DNA from: Acanthosepion lycidas
Taxonomy: Eukaryota > Mollusca > Cephalopoda > Sepiida > Sepiidae
NCBI GenBank assembly: GCA_963932145.1
Contig: OZ010572.1
Location: 87,631,139 to 87,695,138 of the forward strand
Length of the DNA stretch: 64,000 nt
Reading direction: 5' to 3'
Below are positions 11,685 through 23,384 of the stretch, one piece after another (the first letter of the stretch is position 1; every line of letters begins with the position of its first letter). The position numbers and the translations under genes are program-made. Below the pieces are notes generated by a model, which worked only from the letters and a program-made list of their open reading frames with translations, was not told where the DNA came from and did no database searches.

Positions 11685-14468
11685 ATGGGTTGTAAAACTG
11701 GTGAATTTGCTACCATGGATACCAATCCTCAACCGACTCCTCCAACTTCACTGCCTACTCCCACTGCAGGAGCAATAGATTATGGGAATCATGTGATTGA
11801 AGCCTTACTGAAAATGTCTAGTGACACAGATGATGATGAAGAGGATACCGTGAATCCACTCTTACCCAACTTTTCCAATATTGGAGGGTCTCTGTATTCT
11901 GGGAAATTCTCTGCTATACCCCAACAGATAGCTACTAACCATGATCTCCCTGCTGGTCTGCTATCTAGTTGCCATTCTTCAGGCTATACTGGTCAGGACC
12001 CTCAAAACTCTGAACAATATTTGGCATCACCACAAAAAATTTTTTCACCACTGGAAAAACGTCACATGTCTCCCCACTGGCAAAAACTTGGAACACCTTA
12101 TTCCAAAGATGATTCTGTTCTACAGCAGAATTCTTCCTTTGAGTATGGATCAGAAAAACGAGCTTATTCCAATGATGAATTTATTACTCCTATCACTCCA
12201 CGTCTTGAGAAGAAACCAACATATCTGAATTTAAGCTGCATGGGTAAATATGAACTCTACTTTTCATCTCATCTACATGACCCAGTCAATATCAAACCTC
12301 AGTCTGCATCTTCAATATCTAGTTTAACAGACAGCTACCCGGCATTTACTGGTGACACATCTGATTGTCCATATGGTCAAAATTATAACAAACCACGTGG
12401 TCTAACCAAATTTGAGTATCATTCTAGTTATATTAAACAGTGTCAAATTGAAAGGACAGCAAGAACAAAAAAAGTCTGGGAGAAATCATCAAAACAACGT
12501 CAAATCCTGTCACGGAAACGGAAATTGATGAAGCAACGAAAGGCTGAAGGCAATAATGAACTGACCAGCCCAAACTTGAGCAACCCTGATCAAAATAAAC
12601 ATAGACTTTCATCTGCATCCAAACCTCACCGCAAAAAGAGATTAATACATTCAAAGAGCCACTCGCGTAAAGATCATGAGTCAGCTATTGAGCAGACTTT
12701 GGAAAATACAGACATTTTAAATAAAGCTATTGGTTACCTTGAGCAAGAAGTGTCGAACATTGAAGAATTTAGTGGTCATCTTGCAGCCAGGCCCAAACGT
12801 AACTGTTTGGATTCTCGATTAAGTGTTAATCAATCAGATACTTCATACCCTGCAAGTAGCCGTACCTGGTCAACTCCTGAAAGTGGGAATGCTGATCTTG
12901 TTTCCAGTAACTATAGTATATTCAAATCTCATGTGGACCAATCTCAGTTTACATCGTCACCATTTGTAAATGCTTCCAACTCTTCAGTAGAACAGGTTCC
13001 AGGGCTGTTGTTCTCTAGCAGCTCTTTGAACCTCTCATCTGTTAAAGATTCCAGCTCCCTCACTGAAAGTTTATTTGAGGGTCCTTCTGATAAGTGCAAT
13101 CAGGGCTTTGCTCTCAGAGATGAAGTTTTATCTTCTTCTGTTTCTTCTTCCCAAAACAAGAAACCATGCAATAAAAATATTCCTCCTATCTGTATCCGTT
13201 TAGATCATGCACTTTCTGATAGTTCAGTATCATTGTCAACATCACTGGGTGAACGTCCTGACTGTGTGGGTCAGTCATGTAGCAGCAATACAGACTCTGA
13301 ATCGGAAGAACTTCAGAATAGTGACAACAATGACACTAGTCAGGTTGGGACTGGTCCAAATCATATAGCTAATATTTTATCATCTACTCGCAATAGTCAA
13401 GACCTATCAACTCCAGAAAGAAAGGGGCCAGTCATTATTTCACCATTATCAAGTGAGAAGGACTTTCCCAATGAAACTGAAGAACAAAAACAAAGTCCAC
13501 ACAATTCTTTTCTCCCTGATGAAAGTTTTGTGTGTCCACTTCCCCCTAAAACTCGGATTAAAAAAATCAATTCTGTCAATGATAAAAACACTGATAAGAT
13601 ATGCACACAGCTATTCCCTTTTATAGAAACTAAAAAACAGAACCCAGATCCTGTTTCTACATCTTCATCATCTTCATCACACAAAAAATTACATTCTGTT
13701 GTCTCAAAACAACTTGACAATAACTTTCCCATATCAGTGAACAAACCAATGTCATCTCTGAAAGGGAAGAAAGATTTACATCAAATAATACCAGAGCCCA
13801 CTTGTAAAACTCATTCTGGGTTACCAACTAAATATGGTTCAATCTATTTTACACCTGTCTCTTTGTCTTCTACATCTTCCAAACCTTCCCTCCCATTCAG
13901 TAACGTTTGTTCCAATATTTCCAGTGAAGACCAAGCAAACAAAAGCCCATCACGACACAAAACCCATCGGCGATCACATGCCAAAAGTACTGACAAAACT
14001 TCTCCTGACAGTGCCACCCGCAGGCGTAGAGCTCACCTAGAACATAGAAAATCTGGTTTTAACAACAAAGAGAATAAAGGCGCTAACAAATGTGAACGAC
14101 CAAATGAACACACAGGTCTGGCTGCAGCTAAAGTACCTCGTGGTTCATCAAAACCAACCACAAATGTTGTGTCTAAGGACTCTGGATTGGGTGCTTGTCG
14201 CAGCTCTAACCCAAGCCAGTTTTGGGCTACACCTTATACGTGTAATTTGTCTGATACCCCAGAACAGCTGGTTATTCATGGTGGTCAACTGGTTACAGAG
14301 GAGACAAACCCTACCAATCCTACCAAACATCATGGACCAAAAGATGGATTTCATTTACGTGATAAAAAAGCTGTGATAAAAAACTTTTGGAATTTCCACA
14401 AGAAATTCATTCGTAAAGACAGAAAAACAAAAGGTGACACAGAATTTAAAACCCTGGCTCATTTTTAA
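11685..14468 (+). CDS. Large single-exon protein, 927 aa, Ser-rich and basic, family not recognised
   Basis: I do not recognise this protein. The frame is uninterrupted for 927 codons and its base composition is much less AT-rich than its flanks, so it is a real coding exon. The first ATG (11,685) has a poor context (C at -3). The second, Met11 at 11,715, sits in a perfect ACCATGG context and may be the used start, giving 917 aa. Visible features are an acidic patch at residues 47-54 (DTDDDEED); proline-directed SP/TP sites throughout; a strong nuclear-localisation-like cluster at about 262-286 (SRKRKLMKQRK); a second at 313-330 (HRKKR); a possible short helix at 332-362; a serine run near 660; an Arg-rich stretch near 780 (ATRRRRAHLEHRKS); and a basic C-terminal 30 residues. 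No signal peptide, membrane segment or catalytic motif is visible. It is probably a mostly disordered nuclear or scaffold protein. The stop is TAA. Confidence 0.9.
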   Translation: MGCKTGEFATMDTNPQPTPPTSLPTPTAGAIDYGNHVIEALLKMSSDTDDDEEDTVNPLLPNFSNIGGSLYSGKFSAIPQQIATNHDLPAGLLSSCHSSGYTGQDPQNSEQYLASPQKIFSPLEKRHMSPHWQKLGTPYSKDDSVLQQNSSFEYGSEKRAYSNDEFITPITPRLEKKPTYLNLSCMGKYELYFSSHLHDPVNIKPQSASSISSLTDSYPAFTGDTSDCPYGQNYNKPRGLTKFEYHSSYIKQCQIERTARTKKVWEKSSKQRQILSRKRKLMKQRKAEGNNELTSPNLSNPDQNKHRLSSASKPHRKKRLIHSKSHSRKDHESAIEQTLENTDILNKAIGYLEQEVSNIEEFSGHLAARPKRNCLDSRLSVNQSDTSYPASSRTWSTPESGNADLVSSNYSIFKSHVDQSQFTSSPFVNASNSSVEQVPGLLFSSSSLNLSSVKDSSSLTESLFEGPSDKCNQGFALRDEVLSSSVSSSQNKKPCNKNIPPICIRLDHALSDSSVSLSTSLGERPDCVGQSCSSNTDSESEELQNSDNNDTSQVGTGPNHIANILSSTRNSQDLSTPERKGPVIISPLSSEKDFPNETEEQKQSPHNSFLPDESFVCPLPPKTRIKKINSVNDKNTDKICTQLFPFIETKKQNPDPVSTSSSSSSHKKLHSVVSKQLDNNFPISVNKPMSSLKGKKDLHQIIPEPTCKTHSGLPTKYGSIYFTPVSLSSTSSKPSLPFSNVCSNISSEDQANKSPSRHKTHRRSHAKSTDKTSPDSATRRRRAHLEHRKSGFNNKENKGANKCERPNEHTGLAAAKVPRGSSKPTTNVVSKDSGLGACRSSNPSQFWATPYTCNLSDTPEQLVIHGGQLVTEETNPTNPTKHHGPKDGFHLRDKKAVIKNFWNFHKKFIRKDRKTKGDTEFKTLAHF

Positions 14469-14814
14469 GTAACATATTTGATGACTTTAGCTCATTTAAA
14501 AGGCTACATCCATACTTGTAATATGTGTTCATTTGTGTAAACTTCTCCAGAGAAATTTTTCAAACATTTCAGCTACTGTGTATTTTTTTATTTTTTTCAT
14601 TTAAATGAGGACATACTGAAAAGTTTTCAGTCTAACCCACTTAGCAAAATCAGTTTTTCAATGACCAAGCATCAGAGTAGTGATTTTGTTAAGTGTTTTT
14701 CAGCACCCTCTCATATCTTTGTACAAAGATTACTATGCTGTGTCATTTCATTGTTATTCTTGAATTTGCTTTTTGCAGTCTATTGGGTAACTTCCTAATG
14801 TATCATCTGTCTTA

Positions 14815-14820
14815 AATAAA
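14815..14820 (+). terminator. First candidate polyadenylation signal AATAAA
   Basis: The nearest canonical hexamer downstream of the TAA at 14,466. A T-rich region follows from about 14,848. Several later hexamers compete, so usage is unknown. Confidence 0.35.
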
Positions 14821-15905
14821 TTCCACATTGGAATAATTTCCTGACACTTTTTTTTTAATAATTTTTTTTTTTAATGAAGTATCCAAAAATTCAAGGCAAA
14901 ATTTCATTTTCTAGCAACCAGTAATTTTTTTAAGCAGTAAAAAAATAGTTAACTAGTTGATAACGAACAGTCCATTGACTTTTGAAGGTTCTTACAAAAT
15001 AAGCTTTCATCTGTTCTAAGATTTTAACGTTCTTCATGCATTTTCTTTCTTTTTGAAATCTATGACTTTTTTTTTCTTTGCTATACTGGATAGTTTCTCT
15101 GTTTTTTTGCCTGCTACATTTATTCGTCATTAATATCAAACGGAAATTCTTTTATAATGTTTAATGCTTAATACAAATCCAATAAGTTTGTTTTTTGTTT
15201 TGTTTTTTTAAACAAAACTTATATTTTGATAATGCTAAAGATTAGTAAAATGGTTCCAGAACGTCAAAGAGCAATTATGTTGCTTGATCAGTTAATTCTA
15301 AAATATCTTTGGAATTGTTTTTCATGAACTCTACCAAAGCTGAGAAAACCGGTCATACTAAAAAGCCATGACCAATAAGAAATGACTACATTATTTCCAA
15401 GTACTAATTATCAAATTATTAAATAAATCATACTCTTGTAACATTTTATTATTGTCAAAATTTAATAAATCTGATAGAAATTATCATCTATAGGTTAAAA
15501 AACAATGATGGAGTTTGAAAGATTTAGATTAATGTATAAGTTTATTAAAAAAAAAAAAAAAAAAAAATACTAGATACATTTGTAAAATAAATGAAAAAGC
15601 CTTAAATTTTCAACTGAATTTATTGAAAATTTAGCTATTTTTTTTTATTGTTCAAAAACATGATGTTACTGATGTGCTTAAAAAAAAAAAAAAAAAAAAA
15701 TGAAATCCAAATGCATGCAAATGAAGCATTACATTAACCTTAAGTATATTTTATATTTAAATGTCTGACATTTTTAATATGCAAATGATCTTTTTATCTC
15801 TTGTAAGTTTTCTTTGGGATGGACATCTTAGCCTTTTGGTATTTGATAAAAATTACTCGACAGCAGATTGAATTAAAATAACTTAGGTTTTATGAGATTT
15901 GTACT

Positions 15906-15906
<1 letters not shown>

Positions 15907-15954
<48 letters not shown>
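15907..15954. repeat. (CT)24 microsatellite
   Basis: Twenty-four perfect CT units. Confidence 0.97.
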
Positions 15955-15958
<4 letters not shown>

Positions 15959-15972
15959 ATAATATGAATTTG

Positions 15973-16290
15973 TATTAGGTATATTCGATAAGTTGACAAA
16001 AAAAACAGCATAGCATGATGGAAAAGGTCCCAAACTTAATAAAAACAAAGTTTTATCGACAAAATGTTCGTTATTATTAAGAGGAAAGACCAAAGTATTT
16101 TTTAATCCTTTCTAGCGTGTTCAGAATTTTGGTTATAAATCTTTTTATTTTTTTTACATCAGCAGTTGCATAATATTTTTTCTCTTTAACATTTTTCAGT
16201 TGAAAAACATTCATTTGGAAATTCTTGCAACAAAAATCAACTAATTGTTGGATTTCAATTAAATTTTCAGAACTTATTAAAAAAAAATGA
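15973..16290 (+). repeat. Unclassified dispersed repeat, copy A
   Basis: This segment aligns by eye with 31,805-32,140 (same strand) and with 34,985-35,180 (opposite strand). The shared landmarks are GCATGATG, a CCAAACTT element, AAAACAAA, and TTATTATTAAGAGGAAAGA (16,070-16,089). No terminal repeats or coding content are visible, so the class is unknown. Confidence 0.65.
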
Positions 16291-16563
16291 ATTAAATTAT
16301 TTTGGAAATGTTTGTTTTTTTAGAAAGTCATGGTAAAAATCTTTTTTTTTTTTTTTTCTTTTTCTTTTTTTACATCTGTTCCCCCCAACACACCTTTTAC
16401 TTAATTTTATTTAAAACTCAAATGTGTATTTTTGCAATTTTTTAATTAAATGCAGAAAACTTTGAAGAATATAAATCCTCTCTCCCTCTCTTTCTTTTTT
16501 TTTTTTTTATAGCTCTAAATTGTAAAATACAGAACCCAATAAAACTAAGACTTTATTTAATTA

Positions 16564-16643
16564 TTAGGTTGGTGCAAAAATAATGTCTGTTTTTGACGTA
16601 TTTTTTAACATCAAAAACCGACATTATTTTTGCACTAACCTAA
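16564..16643. mobile_element. Mariner-type palindromic MITE, 80 bp, copy 1
   Basis: The element begins TTAGGTTGGTGCAAAAAT and ends in the inverted copy GCACTAACCTAA, and is flanked by TA on both sides. The arms pair along nearly their whole length. Terminal sequence, length and TA target match the mariner-derived MADE1 type known from mammals. It has no coding capacity and would be moved by a mariner transposase supplied elsewhere. Confidence 0.85.
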
Positions 16644-17347
16644 TAGAAAAAAAACTTTTGGTGGTTTTATGAATAATATATTAAGGACATTATTGCCTAT
16701 AGCCAGAATATTTTTCTGATGAGAAATGAATTTTTACAAGAATTGTTTTTTTGTTTTTTTTTCTCAATTTTATTTACTAGACATTCTATGACTCCGCTTA
16801 AATACCAATGGGTGTTACCGTGATCTGATCCTTCCAAGATGTAACTAAAATCACATAATGTGAATTGATATTAATAGAACTATTTTTTTACCCCTTATTA
16901 ACCAAATTTTCATTCTCAATCTTCAAAATTACCTTCATCTTCTGTTTAAAATCTGTCAAATGACCCAAGTTATATGCATATCAATACATATACATGCATT
17001 TAATATATATCTGTGACTTGAGACAAATTCCATAGGAAATGAATTCCTGTATGTTGGCTTTCATTTTCAATTCAGAATTTGATTATTTCGCAAGTAAACA
17101 TTTCTACTTTGATTAATCATTTGAAGAAATATTTTTCTTCAATAGTAGAAAAATATTTACACATAGTTATTGGGGGAGGGAATTCTATGCAGTGTTTTGT
17201 CCTTCATAAGGATTACTTCAGACTAAATAATGCTTTTTATTGTTGTTTTTAAGCATCCCATATTGGAATAGTACTGGTTTTACTCGGGTGAGATGCCATA
17301 TTAATCTGAAAACAGTAAGAAGTTGAATGCGGTTGTTTAGTTGATGC

Positions 17348-18189
17348 ATCTAGACCAGTGGTTCTCAAATGGTGCACCTGAGCATACTGGTACGCCCTGG
17401 AAGATGTCTAGGTGCACCCTGGCATTCCAGAGAAATGTGTCCAGATATAAGAAATAAATATATTTTCTTTATCATACTGCAGTACCTGTTTCGTTGATAT
17501 CCCTCAAGGATAGCTTCAATGATAGGAAGCTTTTGTTTTACTTTATTGAATTGGTAGGAGTTGCTGGTCAATCCTCCATGCCTAATTTGAGAAAGTTGGT
17601 TACTAAAAGATGTATTATGTAACATAAAATGATGATGAGGATTAGGATTGTTTATTTAAAAGTTATCTTATTTATGCTTTCATAGTAATTTATCATTTAT
17701 CACTTACTTTTTTTTATAAGCAAATGTGATAAATTAGTTAATTTATTCACTGATCATAGGTTGATAATTAAACAATGAATTGTCTCTTGAAGCTTTTTGA
17801 ATTTCTATAAAAGAAGAATATGTGCCAATATCTAAAAAGGCTATGACCATTTTACTACATTTTACATCATATTTATGTGGATTAGGCTTTTCTGCTCTCA
17901 CCACAATTAAGTGCAAAGTGTATTGATGAGGCAAACTCATTTCCTCATCAAATATACATCCAAACATTGAAGAAATTGCTAAGACTCATTGGGCTTATGT
18001 TTCTCATAGACAGAAGAATGAATAAACTTAAGGCATGTTTCATTTTATATATTGCATTATTTCTTTTCTGCAATATTTGACTTAATTATAACATATTTTT
18101 CCAAAATTTGTATATAGTGCACCTACAATTATTGTTAGGATTTCAAGTGCACTCTGACTTCAAAAAGTTTGAGAACTATTGATCTAAAT
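17348..18189 (+). mobile_element. Degenerate hAT transposon remnant, 826 bp
   Basis: The left end CAGTGGTTCTCAAA (17,356) and right end TTTGAGAACTATTG (ending 18,181) are inverted copies of the classic hAT terminus. They are flanked by imperfect 8-bp direct repeats, ATCTAGAC and ATCTAAAT. Inside, frame fragments on the + strand match the hAT dimerisation region: TSYLCGLGFSALTTIKCK near 17,860-17,910, and after a frameshift HPNIEEIAKTHWAYVSH near 17,953-18,003. Most of the transposase is deleted and the rest has stops, so it is a dead copy. Confidence 0.8.
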
Positions 18190-18312
18190 ACATTGGACAC
18201 AGTAATTTAAATTTAAGCATCGCTGCATCTATAGGATTTCTCTTTGTGTTTAATTCTAACATTTTGTTTACATTTTTGTTCCCTTCCCCCTACATATGAT
18301 TGCTTATTTAAT

Positions 18313-18342
18313 CTGAAGAAGTCCCTTTGAAGGACGAAATGC
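18313..18342 (+). ncRNA. Hammerhead-like motif, isolated
   Basis: CTGAAGAA is followed by a 4-bp stem (GTCC/GGAC) with a 7-nt loop, then GAAA. This is the layout of a hammerhead core (CUGANGA, stem II, GAAA) except for one extra A before stem II. Stems I and III are not evident, so activity is doubtful. It resembles the tail motifs near 54-56 kb. Confidence 0.35.
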
Positions 18343-21300
18343 ATTATGTAGGATTTCTTCCATTTTATCATTCCATTTCCTATACAGTTATGCATGAATC
18401 CATATTGGTTAATACAAGATGTTTTAAATCTGAAATCTTCATAATTTTTATGGCAAAATCTCCAGCTCTTGAATATATCTTTGAATAACATTCTTAACAG
18501 TAAAATGTTTTTAGATGCGGGAGAAACGCTTTCTTTTGATTGGATAGTTTCGCACTTGGGGAAACTCTGAAATATATTTTTTATATTCTTTAAAACTCTC
18601 TTTTCTGTAGTACAAGCCTTGCACCTAAGCATTAGCAACAGGCCCTCCTATAGTATAGGCACTAATATCACTTATGAAATTAATTAAATCTCAGTATCGA
18701 GAAATTAATAGATAAAAGAAAAATAAAAAAGATTTTGCCCAGAAATTTTGTGCCACCAAATAATAGAATTTAATAAATTTAAATTATGAGAATTGTAGCA
18801 AAGTTGCTTATGCAGTGATATTTTTGTTTTTGTCTTAATTGCAGATGTATCATCCACCAACAAATTGGTTCTCCATCTTTACATTTTATATTGAAACCAT
18901 CTTCAATTTTTTCTTACATCTTTCAGTGTTGTGTCCTTTTATAAATGAATGGTGTCTGTTGTTTTTAAATTGTCTGTAAACATCATTATTCTTAATTTAT
19001 ATAATTAAGAATAACAAGTGTCAAAAGTCAGAAACTGGGACAATATTTTTTTTTTTTTTTTAAATTTCAATCAAAGTGGTTGCAAATAAACTTTGTATGT
19101 GTTTGAATGTATTGAATGTGGCATATTTTCAATTTCTTTGGCATCATAAAAGCATTTCTGTTGTGGATATTTAATTTACTGCACATTGAGTTGGGAATTT
19201 GGCTTTTTACTTGATTGACAGGTTAATAATTTTATCCGTATTATGATAAATCCTGTAAAAACATTTTTCCACGTTAAACAAAAGGGGCACATAGTAACAT
19301 TTAACTTTGTCACTTATAAATGTAGCTCAAATGCTATGAAACATGAGGAGTTTGCACATGTATTTTTGGTAATGTCTTCTGTAAAAATAAATGTTTGTAC
19401 TGTCTTTAAAAAAAAATCTTTTCTATGTCCAACCTCTTCACTTTTCTTGCCTGGCTTGGTCCAAGTGGCAAAAAATTAAGTGTTTTTTTTTTTTTTTCCT
19501 TCCTTATATTTTTTTCATGTATAATATTTTGTTTGCATCAATGTTATTTCATTTTAACATTTAGAAAATAAAACATTTTGTACAGAATTTTTATATATAT
19601 ATATAATATATATATTCTAAAATATTGGTTTATATTACTCCTAAGAGATTTTATTTAAATTGTAATTTATATTGTTTAATTTTTGTGAATGTATGTTCCA
19701 AGGAAAACTTCTATTATAATTTTGTGCTATAATAAATATTGAATATATGAACAATGAATATGTATTGCTAGTTTAACAGATATTAACAAAATCGGATGAA
19801 TAAATAGAACAAATGGAGATGTATAGACTGTAATTGTGATATCGGTTATTGCACATCTGGATCCAAGTTATCCATGTGTACCAATTCATCTTCAAGTATG
19901 TAATTGTTTGGATGCAATACAGTTTGTAAAGGACCCAAACTAATTCTCTTTACTGACTGCAGAAATTTGATTTCACCTCCACTAACATGAATAAAATAAA
20001 AAAATAAATAAAGTTTAATAGTAAACTCTATATTTCACTTCATTTTCTATGAATTGCTTAATTTGGCTAGAAATGATATGCTCTGCCCTTTGTTAATCTT
20101 GGTTGATCTCCAATATCAACCTTGTATAACCTATGTCACAGCTGGATGTTTAGTGAGTCTTTGTGCCACAAATCAGATTGACAGGAGTTCGTATTTGAGT
20201 GCAATTGTAGCAAAGATATACACAAACAGATAATTCCAATTTTAGTATGGATAGTAGTCTAAAGCATTGTTGATATTAATATAATCAATCAATAATAAAT
20301 TTGACTTTTCTTTTTTTTTTTTTTTTTTTTTAAGACCAAATATAAAAGTAAAGTATTCTTTTCATTATGTTTATTGTAGAAGTGTTCAGGCTAATCTACA
20401 GAATTACAACTTTATGGGCCATCAGAAAAAAAACATTTACTCCTGAAAGAAACACTGGCTAAAATCCATGTATTTTATAATACTAGTTGAAATAACTATT
20501 TTTTGGCTACAAGTAATTTTTAAAAAAAAGTTTATTATTGACTGGAGCTTTGAAATCATGCACATTTCACAATTTGGTAAAATTTTAAATAGATTTTTTG
20601 ATACTTTGTGTAAGATACTGTTTTGCTCAATGATTGTGATTCAAGCCTTTCTGAAATTAGTTCAGCTCAACTTCCCACCCTAACCCTATAAAATGCTTTA
20701 ATGGTGAGTAATGTGAAATACAAATTGGATATAATATTCTCTCTCATATGCTTGATACTTGTCATAACTGACACTTGTGTCTAGTATAAAGTATGAAGAT
20801 CTCTTTACACACGCACACACTGCACAAGCACTGGGAATATTCTCTGGTAATTACAGACTTGTTCTTGATGGCTATTATGGCTCTTAATATTGCAGAATGA
20901 CAGCATATTCTGTCTTAGCACTCTGTCAACTATATTCTCTAGAGACACTCATTTTGAATCTTGTCATTTTTAAAAATTTATTTATATGAATTTTTCATAA
21001 GTTCTTAATCAAAAATTGTTGTAATTCAAAAATCTTTAGCCACTTACATCATTCTAAACTCTCTGATAGTAGTTCCCATGATTTAAATAAAAAATTATTT
21101 AACAGACTTAGTGGTAAGAAGAAAAACCTCTAAAATTATACATACAAGCCATATTCTGTCGGTAATACTAACCTTAATTTCTGACCACAGAAAATTCTTT
21201 TACTACTATTTTAAAAATGAAATATTGAGTGTAAAATCTTACCAAAATGAATTCAGGTCAAATATAAAATTCAATGATTACTCATCAAAATTTACTCTCA

Positions 21301-22978
21301 ATAAATACTAGCAATACTTAATTTGTTGGTTTAGCAGGTTAATAAAATAAAATAAAAAAATTGAACCATTGCATACTTATACCAGTTTTAAAAAAATATT
21401 ACTGTGACCACTATTATAAGGATGAAACAAATGAATGTTCAGAAATACATCATGAAAACTGTTTTTTAATTTTTGAAAAATATTTCATTAGTCGTAAATA
21501 TGCAAAAAGTGAATTTTCATATATTAGTACTAGCAGGCTTTGCCCACTTGCTGTCACTTTGCAAAGTAAGATATATCCACTACTTGAAATCTTTGAAACA
21601 AAAATTTTAAATGAACACTTCATTCATAAATTGGCTTGTTATAGTTAAGGAAAGTTTTACAAATAGAAGCCAACTTGTTAAAGATCAAGTAAAATGCAAA
21701 TTTTAAACACTTTTCTGCACTATATAAGACAATATTCCTAAACAGAACTATTTTTGATATGAAAATCAAAACAATCCTCAAATAAGAACTGTAATGAAGG
21801 ACAGTTAATTAATGAAAAACTTTTTTTTAAAAAATCAATATGAAATTAGTTAAACCTGAAGAGTGATATTGCCTAGAAGTAGATATATAATACAGATATT
21901 GAGCTTTTACTGTATAAATTACTATAAAATAGAGCTGGGGCTTTTTAATCTCAAAATGCATGGGGGAATTGAGCTCCAATTTCATATTTATTCATATAGA
22001 TTCCATGATATAGGTTTTACTTAATTAACTATGTTCCACTGACTCTTCAAATGATGAATGTCTAACTAATTCTAATTTCTATTTTCCCATCTTTACACTA
22101 TATATTAATTAATTGACAGAATTACTTTAGTTTTTTAATGTACTGAATTTCATTATCAACTTTCTGAAGATTACTAAGTATTTACTACATTCAGGTATAA
22201 GGCTACATGTCTGATGGCAATTTGTAAGGTTCAAACACAAAAGTTGTAATGGTATTCAAGACTAACTTGCTTACCACTGCACCATTCAAGAAAATCCGTA
22301 TTGAAAGTATTTTGAAAAGAAAGAAAAATTAATAAGGAACCAAGATATCCAACTCGCAATTTTGTTTCAAGTGTAAATATATTGTGAAATGAAAAGAATA
22401 CTTTTAGACTGTCTAGACATAAAGTAAAATTATTGACACAACATTCACTTTATTGACTGGCAAGTCGTCAGTAATCTATGAGGTTTTAATAGGAAATCAA
22501 TTCTTTTTTTTCTATGAGTAAGCATTATTTGTTTACAGCAACAGTAGTGTGTAATTAATGGGTGCATAGCCAAGGCATTAGAATATTCCTACTATGAGAG
22601 CCAGATTCATTATGGTCAATTCTTGAAGGAGGGAACTTCTTGATATCAGCTTAGAGACATGTTCCAGTATATGACGCCATTAGGAAGTGTCTAAAAACCA
22701 TGTCATGTTGACCTAAGCTTGTGATTGAAATTGATGCTATTTGTCTGGTGCTTTCTGGCACATGGCCTCTGGAGTTTCTGTAATTGAATTGTTCCACAGA
22801 ATGAGGTGATCAGCCCTGTCTGTGTTTTCCTTCCCTTAGGTGATCACATGTTCACATCACCAAACAAGTTCCATCTCTCCAAGTTTTGGGAATTTAGATT
22901 TTTCCTTCTATATTGGTTGCCAACCAAGGCTGAACAACCCAGTTTGCCTTGCTATTTAACCCATGGCTTGGAAGAGAA

Positions 22979-23004
22979 ATATATATATATATATATATAT
23001 ATAT
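22979..23004. repeat. (TA)n microsatellite
   Basis: About 13 TA units lying just left of a minus-strand SINE head. Confidence 0.9.
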
Positions 23005-23045
23005 TCATACATTTCCTGAGGGTATTTTTGCAAAGGTGACTGTAA

Positions 23046-23126
23046 CAAACTCAACTGGAATTTGAACCCTGCTCTCTTATGTCTCATTCCAGGCTGCTAA
23101 CTATTATATCACCTGCACATCTTGTG
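23046..23126 (-). repeat. tRNA-derived SINE head (minus strand)
   Basis: On the minus strand, AGGTGATATAATAGTTAGCAGC (23,114-23,093, written here only to show the A box) is followed by B-box GGGTTCAAATTCC near 23,070-23,056. The order and spacing are those of a tRNA-type polymerase III promoter. The sequence beyond does not complete a tRNA cloverleaf, so this is a SINE fragment. Confidence 0.55.
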
Positions 23127-23303
23127 AGTGAAATTTAATAGACAAAACTGCAGAAGCTGTCAAGTGTGCCTGAGGAGACATCTGCAACAAGGATTAGCTA
23201 GCCACCCAAATAGAGCATAATCTACTGAGACTGATGGATGTCTCCATAGTATGTAATGATCATGAAACTTTTTATTTCTGTCTTATTAAACCTAAATCTT
23301 GTA

Positions 23304-23384
23304 TTAGGTTGGTGCAAAAAATAATGTCGTTTTCTCACATAGTAACATATGTGAGAAAACGACATTATTTTTGCACCAACCTAA
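23304..23384. mobile_element. Mariner-type palindromic MITE, 81 bp, copy 2
   Basis: It has the same termini as the copy at 16.5 kb (TTAGGTTGGTGCAAAAA and its inverse) and is flanked by TA. The pairing is almost perfect: the arms include GTCGTTTTCTCACAT and ATGTGAGAAAACGAC around a loop of about 7 nt. The central part differs from the other two copies. Confidence 0.9.

Larger units (their letters stand above)
14469..17347 (+). other. Probable 3' UTR and downstream sequence
   Basis: The stretch is AT-rich, T-biased on the + strand and has no coding exon. The first canonical AATAAA after the stop is at 14,815, about 350 nt downstream; later ones at 19,085, 19,386 and 19,731 would give a UTR of 4-5 kb. 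Contents listed separately are two A tracts (15,547-15,568; 15,680-15,700), (CT)24, a dispersed repeat copy and one MITE. Confidence 0.4.
18190..23303. other. Non-coding AT-rich stretch
   Basis: No exon is supportable. 19,080-19,740 has several AATAAA hexamers followed by T-rich sequence and could include the distal 3' end of the + strand gene. A weak SINE-like head lies at about 20,140-20,215. A 21-T tract ends at 20,331. A phrase near 21,525-21,560 resembles the end of an old transposon. ORFs of 60-95 codons here are AT-driven. Confidence 0.5.

Noticed and set aside
13397..13744. 115-codon minus-strand frame
   Set aside because: Shadow of the large + strand coding exon.
21361..21648. 95-codon + strand frame
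   Set aside because: AT-driven residue use, no motif, and part of it looks like the end of an old transposon.
23046..23126. Functional tRNA gene
   Set aside because: A and B boxes are present but there is no paired acceptor stem; SINE head is the better reading.
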